The notes under the pieces are model-generated. The model searched no databases. It had not been told where the DNA came from and saw only the letters and a program-made list of their open reading frames with translations. Shown here in pieces: positions 17,374 to 26,800 of a stretch of 39,521 bases of DNA. The DNA is from Planctomycetota bacterium (GTDB taxonomy: Bacteria > Planctomycetota > J058). The DNA lies in contig JANJTH010000234.1 in assembly GCA_024711205.1 (NCBI GenBank), positions 1-39,521 of the forward strand. Reading direction: 5' to 3'. The stretch's first letter is position 1, and each line of letters begins with the position of its first letter. The position numbers and the translations under genes were made by a program.

Positions 17374-19317
17374 GTGCTGTGCCGGCTGCTCGCGCCGCTC
17401 CGCCCGCGTCACGAGCGGCTGGCCGCCCGGCTCACGCTCCTCCACGCGCCCTGGACCTGGCCTCGCGAAGACCTCCACGCCGCGGCCGCGGCCCGGGCTC
17501 GCGAGCTCACGGGCTCGGAGGGCCCGCGCGCGCCCCGGCCGGGCGAGGCGCTGCTCCTGTCGTGCCGCGACGGGTTCGGCGGCGTGTTCCCGCTGGCCCT
17601 CCCGGGGCCGGGCCCTGGCGCCCAGGCCCTGACGCTCGACGCCGCCGGAACCTGGTCGGCGGCCTGGCACGCGGTCGGCCGCTCGGCGCGGCTCCTGTGG
17701 CGCTCGCCCCGCCCGCGCCAGGCAGGCCTGCACGCGCACCCGCTCCGGCCGCTGCCCGACGCGCCGCCCCTGATCGACCCCCGGATCCCGGAGGACGGCG
17801 CCTGGACGACTCCTCCGAAGGTCCTGCAAGGCGACTCATTCGGGCTCTCCTTCGCGCTCGCCCAGGCGTCCGCCCTCTGGGACTGGCCCTTGCCGCTCGA
17901 CGTCGCGGCCTCGGCGGAGGTGAACGCAAGCGGCGGCCTCGCGAAGGTCGACGAGCGCGGGCTCGAGCTCAAGGTCCGCGCGGTGCTTCGGCTCGCGCCC
18001 CAGGTCCGGCGCCTGCTGGTCGCCGAGGCCCAGGCGGCGGTCGCGCGCGGGGTCGTCGCCGCGGCCCTCGCGGAGCAGCGCCGGAAGCTCGGGGTCGACC
18101 TCGAACTCGACGTCGTGGCCTGCCACGACCTCGCCGCGGCGTTCGACGCCGTGCGCCCCGACCTGACCCGCGACTGGGAGGCCACCGGCGACGACGACGC
18201 GACCCGGCGCGAGCGGATCGAGCGCCTCGTCCGCCTCGCGCTCGCGCGCCGCGACGAGCTGCTCGACTGGCACCCGGTCCGGGAGGCGGCCCGCGTGGCC
18301 GGGAAGACGTGGTCTCGCGCCACCCCCGACGAACGCTGGACCCTGGGCTTCGTCGAGGCCGTCGCGGCCCGCCACGAGGGCGAGGCGGTCGAGCTCGAGC
18401 TGCCGGATCGGGCGGTCCTCCACGCCGTCCCGCAGCCGCGGCGGCTCGAGCTCGTGGCGCACCTCGTTCAGCAGGCGACCGACACGGGGGCCCCCGACCC
18501 GGGGGCGCTCGTGGAGCTCGCGCGCCCCATGCTGCTGCGCGGGGCCGAGGCGTTCCCCAAGCACCTCGAGCTGCAGGGCGCGCTCGGCCGCCTGCTCGCC
18601 AACCTCGCCCGCCCCAAGGATGCCTTCGAGGAGCAGCTCGAGGCGGCCCGCGGCTGGGTCGCGCGCCCCGGCCTCGTCGGCGTCAGCTACCCGCTCGCGG
18701 AGGCCTACCGGCTCGCGGGCGTCCTCGGCTCCCCCGAGCGGTTCGAGCAGGTAGCCGCGCTCGACCGCGAGGCGCGCGCCGAGGGCGCGCTCGGCGAGAG
18801 CGACCTGCCCTGGGTCGACCCGCCCCGGGCCCGCGCGCTCCTCCTCCTGGACCGGCTCGACGACCTCGCGGGCTTCCTCGCCGAACGTCCCTGGGACGTG
18901 CGGGAGCCGGAGGGTCGCCTCGGGCCGGCCGAGCTCGTCGCCGCGCTCTGCCTGGGCCGGCTCCACCACGCGTTCGCGCTGCGCGGGGCCGACCTCGCCA
19001 AAGCCGAGGCGGTCCGGTCCTGCCTCGCGGGCTGGGCCCGGACCGCGGAGCTCCGCGCGCAGCAGGCCGCGCCGCGCGGCGACGAGACCCTGGCTGCGCG
19101 CAGGCAGGCCCACCGCCGCGCCCTCGCGACCGCCCTGGCCCTGGTCGAGCTCGACCTCGCGCTCGCGCGCGCACCGGGCGACGAGGACCCCGCCGCGCCG
19201 GCCGGCCGCCTCGCGGTGCTTCACCCCAAGCTCGTCCGCTTCCTCCGCGCGCGCTGGGCCCCGCCCGACCCCGGTGCCTGGCCCGGGGTGCTGGCCCGGG
19301 TCTTCCCCTACGGCTGA
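17374..19317 (+). CDS. Protein with Lon-like (S16) peptidase domain plus helical repeat-like C-terminus
   Basis: QGDSFGLSFALAQASALWDWPLPLDVAASAEVNASGGLAKVDERGLELKVRAVLRLAPQVRRLLVAE parallels the Lon Ser-Lys dyad region; candidate Ser155 and Lys200 are 45 residues apart (43 in E. coli Lon); GTG start. Confidence 0.6.
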   Translation: MLCRLLAPLRPRHERLAARLTLLHAPWTWPREDLHAAAAARARELTGSEGPRAPRPGEALLLSCRDGFGGVFPLALPGPGPGAQALTLDAAGTWSAAWHAVGRSARLLWRSPRPRQAGLHAHPLRPLPDAPPLIDPRIPEDGAWTTPPKVLQGDSFGLSFALAQASALWDWPLPLDVAASAEVNASGGLAKVDERGLELKVRAVLRLAPQVRRLLVAEAQAAVARGVVAAALAEQRRKLGVDLELDVVACHDLAAAFDAVRPDLTRDWEATGDDDATRRERIERLVRLALARRDELLDWHPVREAARVAGKTWSRATPDERWTLGFVEAVAARHEGEAVELELPDRAVLHAVPQPRRLELVAHLVQQATDTGAPDPGALVELARPMLLRGAEAFPKHLELQGALGRLLANLARPKDAFEEQLEAARGWVARPGLVGVSYPLAEAYRLAGVLGSPERFEQVAALDREARAEGALGESDLPWVDPPRARALLLLDRLDDLAGFLAERPWDVREPEGRLGPAELVAALCLGRLHHAFALRGADLAKAEAVRSCLAGWARTAELRAQQAAPRGDETLAARRQAHRRALATALALVELDLALARAPGDEDPAAPAGRLAVLHPKLVRFLRARWAPPDPGAWPGVLARVFPYG

Positions 19318-19475
19318 GCTGTCCGCGCGTGCCCGCCTCGGGTGACGACCGGGGGATCGGAGAGGCGGGACAGGGGCTCCTCGACGGCGCGACCTGGAGC
19401 TCGGCCTCGAGCGCCCTCGCGTGGCGCAAGGAAGTCCGGGCCGTGCCTTCCGCCGAGACGCCTGCTGCCCTGCCA

Positions 19476-19522
19476 GGAAAGACTCCTTGACTTCACCCGC
19501 GCGTCAGGAAAGACGTCTTTCC
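19476..19522. promoter_or_regulatory. Candidate operator upstream of fic: perfect 16-bp palindrome GGAAAGACGTCTTTCC (19507-19522) with an extra half-site GGAAAGAC at 19476-19483
   Basis: Exact palindrome 53 bp upstream of the GTG start; half-site spaced 31 bp (about three helical turns); TTGACT at 19487-19492 between them. Confidence 0.45.
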
Positions 19523-19574
19523 CAGCGCGCGGGGTAGCCTCCAAGCTCGTTCCCACCGCGGAGTCGGAGGCGTC

Positions 19575-20762
19575 GTGCCGCGGCGGGTCACGGGGCGCCT
19601 CGAGCGAACGCGCGTGGGCGGCGAGGAGGTCGCGGCCTTCGTGCCCCTTCCGCTCCCCCCCGGCGACCCACCGCTCGACCTCGGGGTTGACCGGTCTGCC
19701 CTCGTTCGCCGCGCCGAGCAGGCCCTGGCCCGCCTCGACCTCGCGGGGGGCCTGGTCCCGTCGATCGACTGGATCGTTCACGCGTTCGTGCGCAAGGAGG
19801 CCGTCCTGTCCGCGCAGATCGAGGGCAACCAGGCCACCCTCGTCGACCTCTTGACCTTCGAGGCGCAGGCGCCTTCCGCCGAGGGCACGGCGACTCCGGA
19901 CGTCGAGGAGGTCTGCAACGCGCTCGACGCGCTCACGTTCGCCCGGGCCCAGCTCGCGGATCCCCGCGGGCTCCCGCTGTCCATGCGCCTCCTGAACGAG
20001 ACGCACGCGCGGCTCATGCGGGGCACCCGGGGCGCGGACAAGCGCCCCGGCGAGGTGCGGCGCAGCCAGAACTGGATCGGCGGCACCCGCCCGGGCAACG
20101 CGCGCTACGTGCCCCCGCCCCCGCACGCGCTGGGCGAGGCGCTCGGCGCGCTCGAGGCCTACCTGCACGCCGACGACGAGCTCCCGCCGCTCGTGCGCGC
20201 CGGCCTGCTCCACGTTCAGTTCGAGTCGATCCACCCCTACCTGGACGGGAACGGCCGGATCGGCCGCCTCCTCGTCACGCTCCTGCTCGAACGCTGGGGG
20301 CTGCTGACCCGCCCCCTGCTCTACCTCAGCCTCCACCTCCAGCGGCATCGCGCGGAGTACTTCCGTCGTCTCGACGCGGTGCGGGCCGAGGGCGACTGGG
20401 AGGGGTGGCTCGACTTCTTCCTCGAGGCCGTCGCCACGACCGCCGACGAGGCCGTCGCGACCGCGCGCGACCTCTTCGCCCTCGTCGCGACCGACCGCGC
20501 CCGCGTGCTCGCGCTCCCCGGGGCCTCCCTCGGCGCAGTCCGGCTGCTCGAGCTCCTCCCGCGCAGCCCGATCGTGACCGTCGGCACCGTCGTGCGGCTC
20601 CTGGGCACGACCAAGCCCACGGCCGGCCGAGCGGTCGAGGCGCTCGTCGCAGCCGGCGTGCTCGTCGAGACGAGCGGGAAGAAGCGCGACCGGACCTTCG
20701 CCTACGCGACCTACCTCGACCGCCTCCGCGGCGAGGCCGACCTGGCCCCGCCTGCCGCCTGA
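19575..20762 (+). CDS. fic: Fic family protein (AMPylase-like) with N-terminal inhibitory motif and C-terminal wHTH-like region
   Basis: Fic motif HVQFESIHPYLDGNGRIGRLL; inhibitory helix LSAQIEGNQ; C-terminal TVGTVVRLLGTTKPTAGRAVEALVAAGVLVETSGKKRDRTFAY. Confidence 0.93.
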   Translation: MPRRVTGRLERTRVGGEEVAAFVPLPLPPGDPPLDLGVDRSALVRRAEQALARLDLAGGLVPSIDWIVHAFVRKEAVLSAQIEGNQATLVDLLTFEAQAPSAEGTATPDVEEVCNALDALTFARAQLADPRGLPLSMRLLNETHARLMRGTRGADKRPGEVRRSQNWIGGTRPGNARYVPPPPHALGEALGALEAYLHADDELPPLVRAGLLHVQFESIHPYLDGNGRIGRLLVTLLLERWGLLTRPLLYLSLHLQRHRAEYFRRLDAVRAEGDWEGWLDFFLEAVATTADEAVATARDLFALVATDRARVLALPGASLGAVRLLELLPRSPIVTVGTVVRLLGTTKPTAGRAVEALVAAGVLVETSGKKRDRTFAYATYLDRLRGEADLAPPAA

Positions 20763-20957
20763 CGGATGCATGGGGTTCGCGCGGGAGCCCGTGTCGCCAG
20801 GGGCGCACGAGCCGGCGCGTGGGCCGAAGTTCCGCGTCCTGCCGCAACCTGCCGGTCGTCGCAGCTCGCCGCCGCGATCCTCCGAGCTCTGCTCGACCGC
20901 ATGGGGGGCGGGTCTTCGGCTCGCGGGCGCCCTTCCGGGTCCAGGCGCCCACGCGGC

Positions 20958-21776
20958 TCATGGTCGACCTCGGCTCGAGTGCGTCGGGTCGAACTCGACG
21001 TGGTGGGACCGGACCGGCCCCTCCGAGGGCCTGGCGGCCAGCCGCTCGCGCAGCGCCTCGAGGGCCGAGCGCAGCGTCGGGACGCACTTCGGTTCGAGGG
21101 TGAGCCCGCGGGCCCGCGCGAAGTCGACGAGCTCCCCGAGCCCGTAGGTCTTCTCTCGCCCGCGCGTGAGCCCCTGCGGGAAGCCCTGCTTCTTCTTGTA
21201 GTTGCGGAGCGTGCGCGCGTCGACGCCCAGGAGCAGGGCGGCCTCCTTCGTGCTCAACCGGGGGGCGTCGTCCGCGAGCAGGTCGCGCAGGAGCGCCTCG
21301 TCGAGCGCGCCCGCCGGCCGCCCAAGCTCGTCCCGGCGCTCGCCCAGCCCGGCGGGGGGCTGCACGTCCTCGCCGCTTCGAATCCTCGCGCCCGCGACCC
21401 GACCGGCCTCGGTTAGCCGCAGCGCGCAGACACCGCCCTCGATCGCGACCCGCTCGAGCCAGCCGCCGGCCGCGAAGCCCTCGAGCGCCGCCCGCGCGGC
21501 CTCGAGGCGCACGCCGCTCGCCACCGCGAGCTCGAGCAGCCCCTCCTCGCCCCCGCAGCCGCCCTCCAACAGGCTCCACACGACCGAGCTGGCCTCGTCG
21601 GCCTCGCTCGCGAACACCGCGACGCCGTCGGCGCAGGCGCCGCCCGCCGCGACGGACCCCGGGTCGAACTCGCCCCTCAGGAGCGCCATGCCGGCCCGAT
21701 CCCGCCCGACGAACCGCAGCCCAAGCGCCTCGAAGTGCCCGCAGGACCTGGGCTCGCAGACGACGCGGACGATCAC
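20958..21776 (-). CDS. HTH DNA-binding protein, probable regulator
   Basis: LSTKEAALLLGVDARTLRNYKKKQGFPQGLTRGREKTYGLGELVDFARARGL resembles MerR/excisionase-type HTH. Confidence 0.6.
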   Translation of the reverse strand: MIVRVVCEPRSCGHFEALGLRFVGRDRAGMALLRGEFDPGSVAAGGACADGVAVFASEADEASSVVWSLLEGGCGGEEGLLELAVASGVRLEAARAALEGFAAGGWLERVAIEGGVCALRLTEAGRVAGARIRSGEDVQPPAGLGERRDELGRPAGALDEALLRDLLADDAPRLSTKEAALLLGVDARTLRNYKKKQGFPQGLTRGREKTYGLGELVDFARARGLTLEPKCVPTLRSALEALRERLAARPSEGPVRSHHVEFDPTHSSRGRP

Positions 21777-22131
21777 GGGGGCCTCGGTGCACCCAATCTA
21801 CGCGCAGCGTGTCGCAGCGTGAGCCGAGGGGCCAGCCGCTACCCGCCGGTCGCCCTGTTCCCCTTGGCTTCGCTGAGCAAGAGCCTCTCGGGGAGAAGCA
21901 AGGAGGCGCTCGAAGACCCGCAGTCGCAGCGGTCGGTCGGCTTGGTCCGGGAGTGCGTCCATGCAATAGGTGGCGAGTCCCCTTTGCAAGACGCGCAGGT
22001 GGGCAGAGGCCAGCATGGTGCGGCGGCCCCCTGGGCGTGGGCGGATCGTCTTCCCCCCGAGCCAGGCCCATCCGTCAGGCCATCGCGGCGATGAGCGTCC
22101 AGGGGATGAACCCGTCGCCCCGGAGAGCCGC

Positions 22132-22422
22132 ATGAAGCGCCGCGCCTATGACCTCGAAGACCTGGCCCTGATCTTCCTGACCCGGAGGGACGGCGCGAAC
22201 GCCGTCGAGCTCGCGGAGCGGCTCGGGCGCACGCCCTCCGCGATCGACTGGATCTGGCGGACTTGCGAGGAGTTCGGGGGGATCGGCCCGCGGCCGAGCC
22301 AGCGGCTCACCGCGCAGGTCGAGGCCGTCGCTGCCCGGTTCGGCTGGGCAGCGCGCATGTCCTGCCCGACCGTGGCCGCTGCGCTCGACCGCGTCCGCCC
22401 GTCCAAGCAGGGCGCTGCGTGA
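22132..22422 (+). CDS. Small HTH/SANT-like protein
   Basis: MKRRAYDLEDLALIFLTRRDGANAVELAERLGRTPSAIDWIWRTCEEFGG; complete ORF from ATG. Confidence 0.5.
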   Translation: MKRRAYDLEDLALIFLTRRDGANAVELAERLGRTPSAIDWIWRTCEEFGGIGPRPSQRLTAQVEAVAARFGWAARMSCPTVAAALDRVRPSKQGAA

Positions 22423-22666
22423 GGATCGCGGCCGCGTCGGCACAGGGGAGCGCGCCGGTGGGCTCGACCGACGGGCACAGGACCAGCCGTCCCCAGGGGC
22501 TGGTCGCGGCCGGCCGGATCGTGGTTCTCATGGAGCCGGGGGCGTCTTGGCTCCTCCATGGCTCTGCCGCGTCAGGAGCATGCCCGTGCGAGCGTCCACA
22601 TGTCTGCAGGGGCGCCCCGCGCGGACGCCCCGAACGTGGCCAGCCTAGGCAGAAGGAGCGAACACG

Positions 22667-22999
22667 ATGAGTCGACGTGGCATGTCCTGGTCCGACCAGG
22701 AGCTCGCGGTGCTGATCGAGGTGTACCGGGGTGTCCTCGAGGACGAGCGCGCCGACCGGCCCGTGAACAAGAAGTCCCGGCTCGAGGCGGCCGAGGCCGA
22801 ACTGCCCGGCCGTACGCACCACACGCTGATCCACCGCGCCTGTTGCATCTCCGAGGTGCTCGATCGCCACGGGAAGGCCTGGGTTCGTGGCTGGAAGCCG
22901 TCGGCTCTGTCCGGTCAGAGGCCGTGCTCGCCCGGCATGGTCGACAGCATCGAGCGCAACCTGGGAGACCTCTCCCGGTGGCCGCACCGAAGAAGGTAG
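22667..22999 (+). CDS. Small protein resembling the N-terminal domain found in some HNH endonuclease-type proteins
   Basis: MSWSDQELAVLIEVYRGVLEDERADRPVNKKSRLEAAEAELPGRTHHTLIHRACCISEVLDRHGKAWVRGWKPS matches the recalled pattern WxxxELxxLxxxYxxxLxxExxgxPxNKxxxxxxLxxxLpgRsxxxIxxxxxNISAVLxxxGxxWIxGYKP; no HNH motif here. Confidence 0.5.
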   Translation: MSRRGMSWSDQELAVLIEVYRGVLEDERADRPVNKKSRLEAAEAELPGRTHHTLIHRACCISEVLDRHGKAWVRGWKPSALSGQRPCSPGMVDSIERNLGDLSRWPHRRR

Positions 23000-23214
23000 G
23001 AGAGGCCCTCGACTGCCCAGCATTCGCCCAGCCACACTCCCGGCGCGGTCGTCCTGAAGTGGGGCGGCCGTCCGGGGCCACTTCGGCGTGCCCAACGTTC
23101 CCGAGGGAGTCCCGCGCCGAGTCGACGGGCGGCTACGTCTCTCGGGCATCCGGCTTGTCCTGCTAGGCGGCCTCCCGCCCGACGGCGGAGACGGGGCCCC
23201 ATGGGCGCGCAGCC

Positions 23215-23460
23215 TCCCGGGAGCGGATCCTCTCGCGCGAGCGCTCGAGGCGCATGGTCAAGTCGCCGACCCTGGCTTCGAGGCGCCTCGCCTCGTCGAC
23301 CGGCTCGGTCGACTCGCGGCCCTTGAGCGCGGACTCTCGGGCGGCGGGGGCGGGAGTCGCACCAGTCTGCGAGCCGCCGCGCAGTGAGGCTGAACTCGCG
23401 AGCCAAGAAGCCGAGCGTATGTCCCGCGAACATGCGCAGGATCACCTCGACCTCCACTTC
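23215..23460 (-). pseudogene. Decayed IS3-type transposase OrfA fragment
   Basis: MEVEVILRMFAGHTLGFLAREFSLTARRLADW followed, after a frame change, by ESALKGRESTEPVDEARRLEARVGDLTMRLERSRERIR (OrfA HTH plus coiled coil). Confidence 0.55.
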
Positions 23461-23620
23461 GCTGAGAGGCGGCGCTCGACGTACGAGCCCGAGCGGGGCT
23501 GGTCGTTCGAGCTGTTCGGGGGCGGGTAGCGTGGGTGGCGAGACTCGCGGGTGGGCAATGGCTTCTGGTCTTGGATTACTACTTCAAGCTGGTCACGGGC
23601 GCCCGGTCCTCGGGGAGGTC

Positions 23621-23710
23621 GACCGGCTCGAAGTCTCCCGAGCCGGTCGGCGAACCCCAGCAAGGTGCCCGAAGGGTTCTTGGAGCGTCGGAGCCCCCCG
23701 CGGCACCTTG
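23621..23710. promoter_or_regulatory. Two strong inverted repeats in the leader upstream of the druH-like gene
   Basis: GACCGGCTCG-8 nt-CGAGCCGGTC (23621-23648) and CAAGGTGCC-32 nt-GGCACCTTG (23661-23669 / 23702-23710); no T tract. Confidence 0.4.
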
Positions 23711-23840
23711 CATCAAGGCATCAAGCAGGGAGCGCGCCCGGCCCAGCAACGCCGTGGGGTCCCCTAAGCCGATCCCGGCTGCCTCGCGTCAGTCCAGTGG
23801 CGGCTCGTCGTCCGACCTGATAGACAACGGAGTAGGTGGG

Positions 23841-26800
23841 ATGCGCAGAGTCACTGGTCGCGAGCTGATCGACATCGAGCTCGAGCTCGCCAATGCGTGC
23901 CGAGAGCTCGAGTTGCTGTGCGAGCTCGACCTCGACGAGCGGGACACTGACCACCTCGCTTCAGGTATCCGACGACTCATCGAGGCCATGGGTCCAGGGC
24001 GAGCAACGGACCACTTGGCCGAGAAGTGGTCCCACGTGCTTGCCGCTTACCTCGTGTTCGAGGGCCTCAGGGGCTACTCCCAGGGTGACTTCTGGTCGGC
24101 GGTCTGCGCAAAGACCGGCCTCCCCGGCCCCAACTACGCGTGGAGGTGGGGGGCGGTCTTCCGTCAGGTCCTGGAGAAGCACCGCCTGCCCACGTTCGAT
24201 GAGTCGGGTGGAAACGTCCATATCACCCCGATCCTCCTTCACGGCGGCATCCCTGCCTATTGCCTTGCCGATTTCGTGCGCGAGTTCGTGATCCCAGGAG
24301 TCACGCGACCTGAGTTCGCGGGGCTTCGCGCAGGCGACCTACTGGCCTCGTGGCGCGACTCGGCTCGCATGGAGCGAGGAGATCGCCCGATCCGCAGGTT
24401 CCTGCAGCACGGTGGTCGCGGGGCGGAGGATTTCCTCGATCGGAGCCTGGATCTGGTCCGTGCGGTGCTGTCCGGGCAGGACGCGCGACCAGCGGACCAC
24501 GGCCTGCCGGACAAGTTCGGTCAGGTCGTGACCGAGACCCTCGAGAGCACGAAGACCCGGGGGCTCAGCTACGGCGGTGGCGCCCTTGGCGCCACCCGCC
24601 GCCTCGCGCCCAGGCTTGTCCTCGACGCATGGGGCGTGGGCCTCACGCTGCACCTCCCCGAACAAGCGATCGACGGCCAAGCAGCTCGCTGGGAGATCAC
24701 GATCGACGGGCAAGACCCGCTTCGGCACGCGCCGCGTGCTTGGCGCGCGCAGGGCGGCCTTCACCTCGAGTCAGAATCCATCCGCCCCGCCGCGCCCTTC
24801 CGGCACCTGCGTGTCCAGCTCGTCGTGGATGACGAACCGTGCGGTGCGCCCTGGACAATCGAAGGACTGACGCCCGAGCAACCTCTGCTGGCCTTCGACG
24901 AGGAACGCCTCGAGAGAATCGCCACCCGCAGGTTGGAGCCCCGCCCCGCCTGGTTCGTCGTGCCGCGGGACGCCCGACTCGAGGGGGGCCGCCCACTCTG
25001 CGGTCCGGCGCGCCTGCCAGGCGCCTGGGGTGAACTGGAGGCGCGCTGCCTCGACCTGAGCGAAGTGACGCGCCTGCGATTCGGCCATGGCGGGCGAACG
25101 CTCGACATCCCGGTCCTCGAGGAGAGCGCCTTCGTGCGACTCGACGGCCCTGTGTTGGACTCCGTTTCCTCCGCTCAGCGTGGAGCCGTGTTCACGGGAG
25201 GACCGGTCAAGGCGCGCTTCGGTGGTGTTCGTGGTCGTGCTGCGCTCCGGCTCCTGCCCGACTCCGGCGCGAGCCTGGCCTCGCCGTTGACGCTCGAGCC
25301 GGAAGGCTCGTCCTCCTCAGGCGAGCACGCGCTCGACCTCGACGCGCTCGGTCTCGAGGGCGCGTTTGGCAGCTTCGTCGCAGTCGTCCGAGGAGCACTC
25401 GGCCACTCCTGCCGTGTCGCGTTCGCGATCGTGCCGGGCCTAAGCATCGAGTTCGGCACGACGGGGGCGCCCCACGCGATCCTGCGTTGCCCTGACGTGC
25501 TGTTGCGCGTGGAGGATGGCGGCTGGCTGGAACCCGCCCGGGGTGGCCAGCGCCTCGTGTTCACCCCTGAGCGCAGGGAGGCGATCGTCGTCGCGAGTCG
25601 AGGCGCGAACTCGGTCAGCCTTCGAGTCCCGAATCCGGCGCCGCGCTGGGCCTTGGTCGGCATGGAGGAGGAGACGGAAGTCATCGCTTGGCACACGCGC
25701 GCGCTCGAGACCGATCGCGAGCGCCTTGAGCTTGCCCAGGCGCCCGCGGTGGTCGTCGAGTGGCCGGTCGATCGGGGTAGCGAACCCAGGCTCGTCCTCG
25801 AGCGCGCCGGGGAGACCGTCCAGGTGCTCGAGGCAGCGCGCACGGGCCGCGTCGCGCGCTTCGAGCTCGTTCCTGCTCGAGCGAACCTCGAACGCCGGCA
25901 GGGTGGGTTTGCCCGACTCGTCCTTCAACCCGGAGGCCACGAGGTCGTCCGCGTGCGCTCTGCCTGGTCACCACGCAACGTCCAGGTCGAAGCTTACGTC
26001 GAGGGCGAGACCACCCGCGTCGTCGCGTCCTGGTCGAGCGACGACGCCCTCCCCGGTCGAGAGCTTGCTCTGTTCGACCTCCAGCGCCCGTGGAGGTCGC
26101 CGCTGGCGCTCTCGATCCCCGACGCCGATACGAGCCGCTGTGGTGTGGATCTGCCTCACGCGGCGCTGCCCGGGGGACCGACTCGAGCCTGGCTCCGCCT
26201 GCGCGACCCGTGGGCAGCCGACCCCCAACCCTGGGACGTCCCGGCTCCGGGCTCGCGAGGGGTGTGCGACTTCGTCGCGCCGCCTTCGAGTGCCTCGGAG
26301 CAGGTGGAGGACGGCGCCCTCGCGTGCATCGAACGCGCCTTGGCCAGCCCGAACGCTCGCGCCGCGCTCACAGCGCTCGGCGGACTGGGGTGCGTGCCCG
26401 TCGACGCCTTCTCCCGGGTCGTCGAGCTCCTCACGGTCCTCATCCGGTACCCGTCCACGGACACGGTCCACCAGCGGGTCCGAGAACGCCTGCAGGAGCT
26501 GGTCCAGGCCGATCACCGCCCCTTCCTGGTCGCCCTGGCGCGACTCGGCGAGCGCATGCCCGTGGACGCCTTGCGGACGCTTGCCCGCGGACAGGACCTC
26601 GGCCAGCGAATCGCCGGGCGGCACCGCACCCCGTTTGTCCGGAATCCCGCCGGGGACAAGCAGCTCCTGGAGGCGAGCGACGAACTGACGGCCGACGAGG
26701 TCGTCGAGTTGCTGAAGAAGCCCGAGGCGCCGGTCGAGGGAGAGCGCCTGTCCGACGGCGAACTCGATGCGCTCGGGCGCATCTCGCCCGCGCTCGTGGT

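Noticed and set aside
16194-19490. 1098-aa plus-strand ORF over the hypothetical and Lon-like genes
   Set aside because: Almost entirely Arg/Gly/Ala/Pro, an alternate frame of two coherent genes.
23056-23084. GAAGTGG...CCACTTC hairpin as a terminator after the 22667-22999 gene
   Set aside because: Only a 7-bp stem with a long loop and no T tract; too weak to call.
23535-23840. N-terminal extension of the druH-like ORF from GTG 23535
   Set aside because: Sequence is Ser/Pro/Arg-rich and contains hairpins; ATG 23841 has a purine-rich upstream sequence and begins protein-like sequence.
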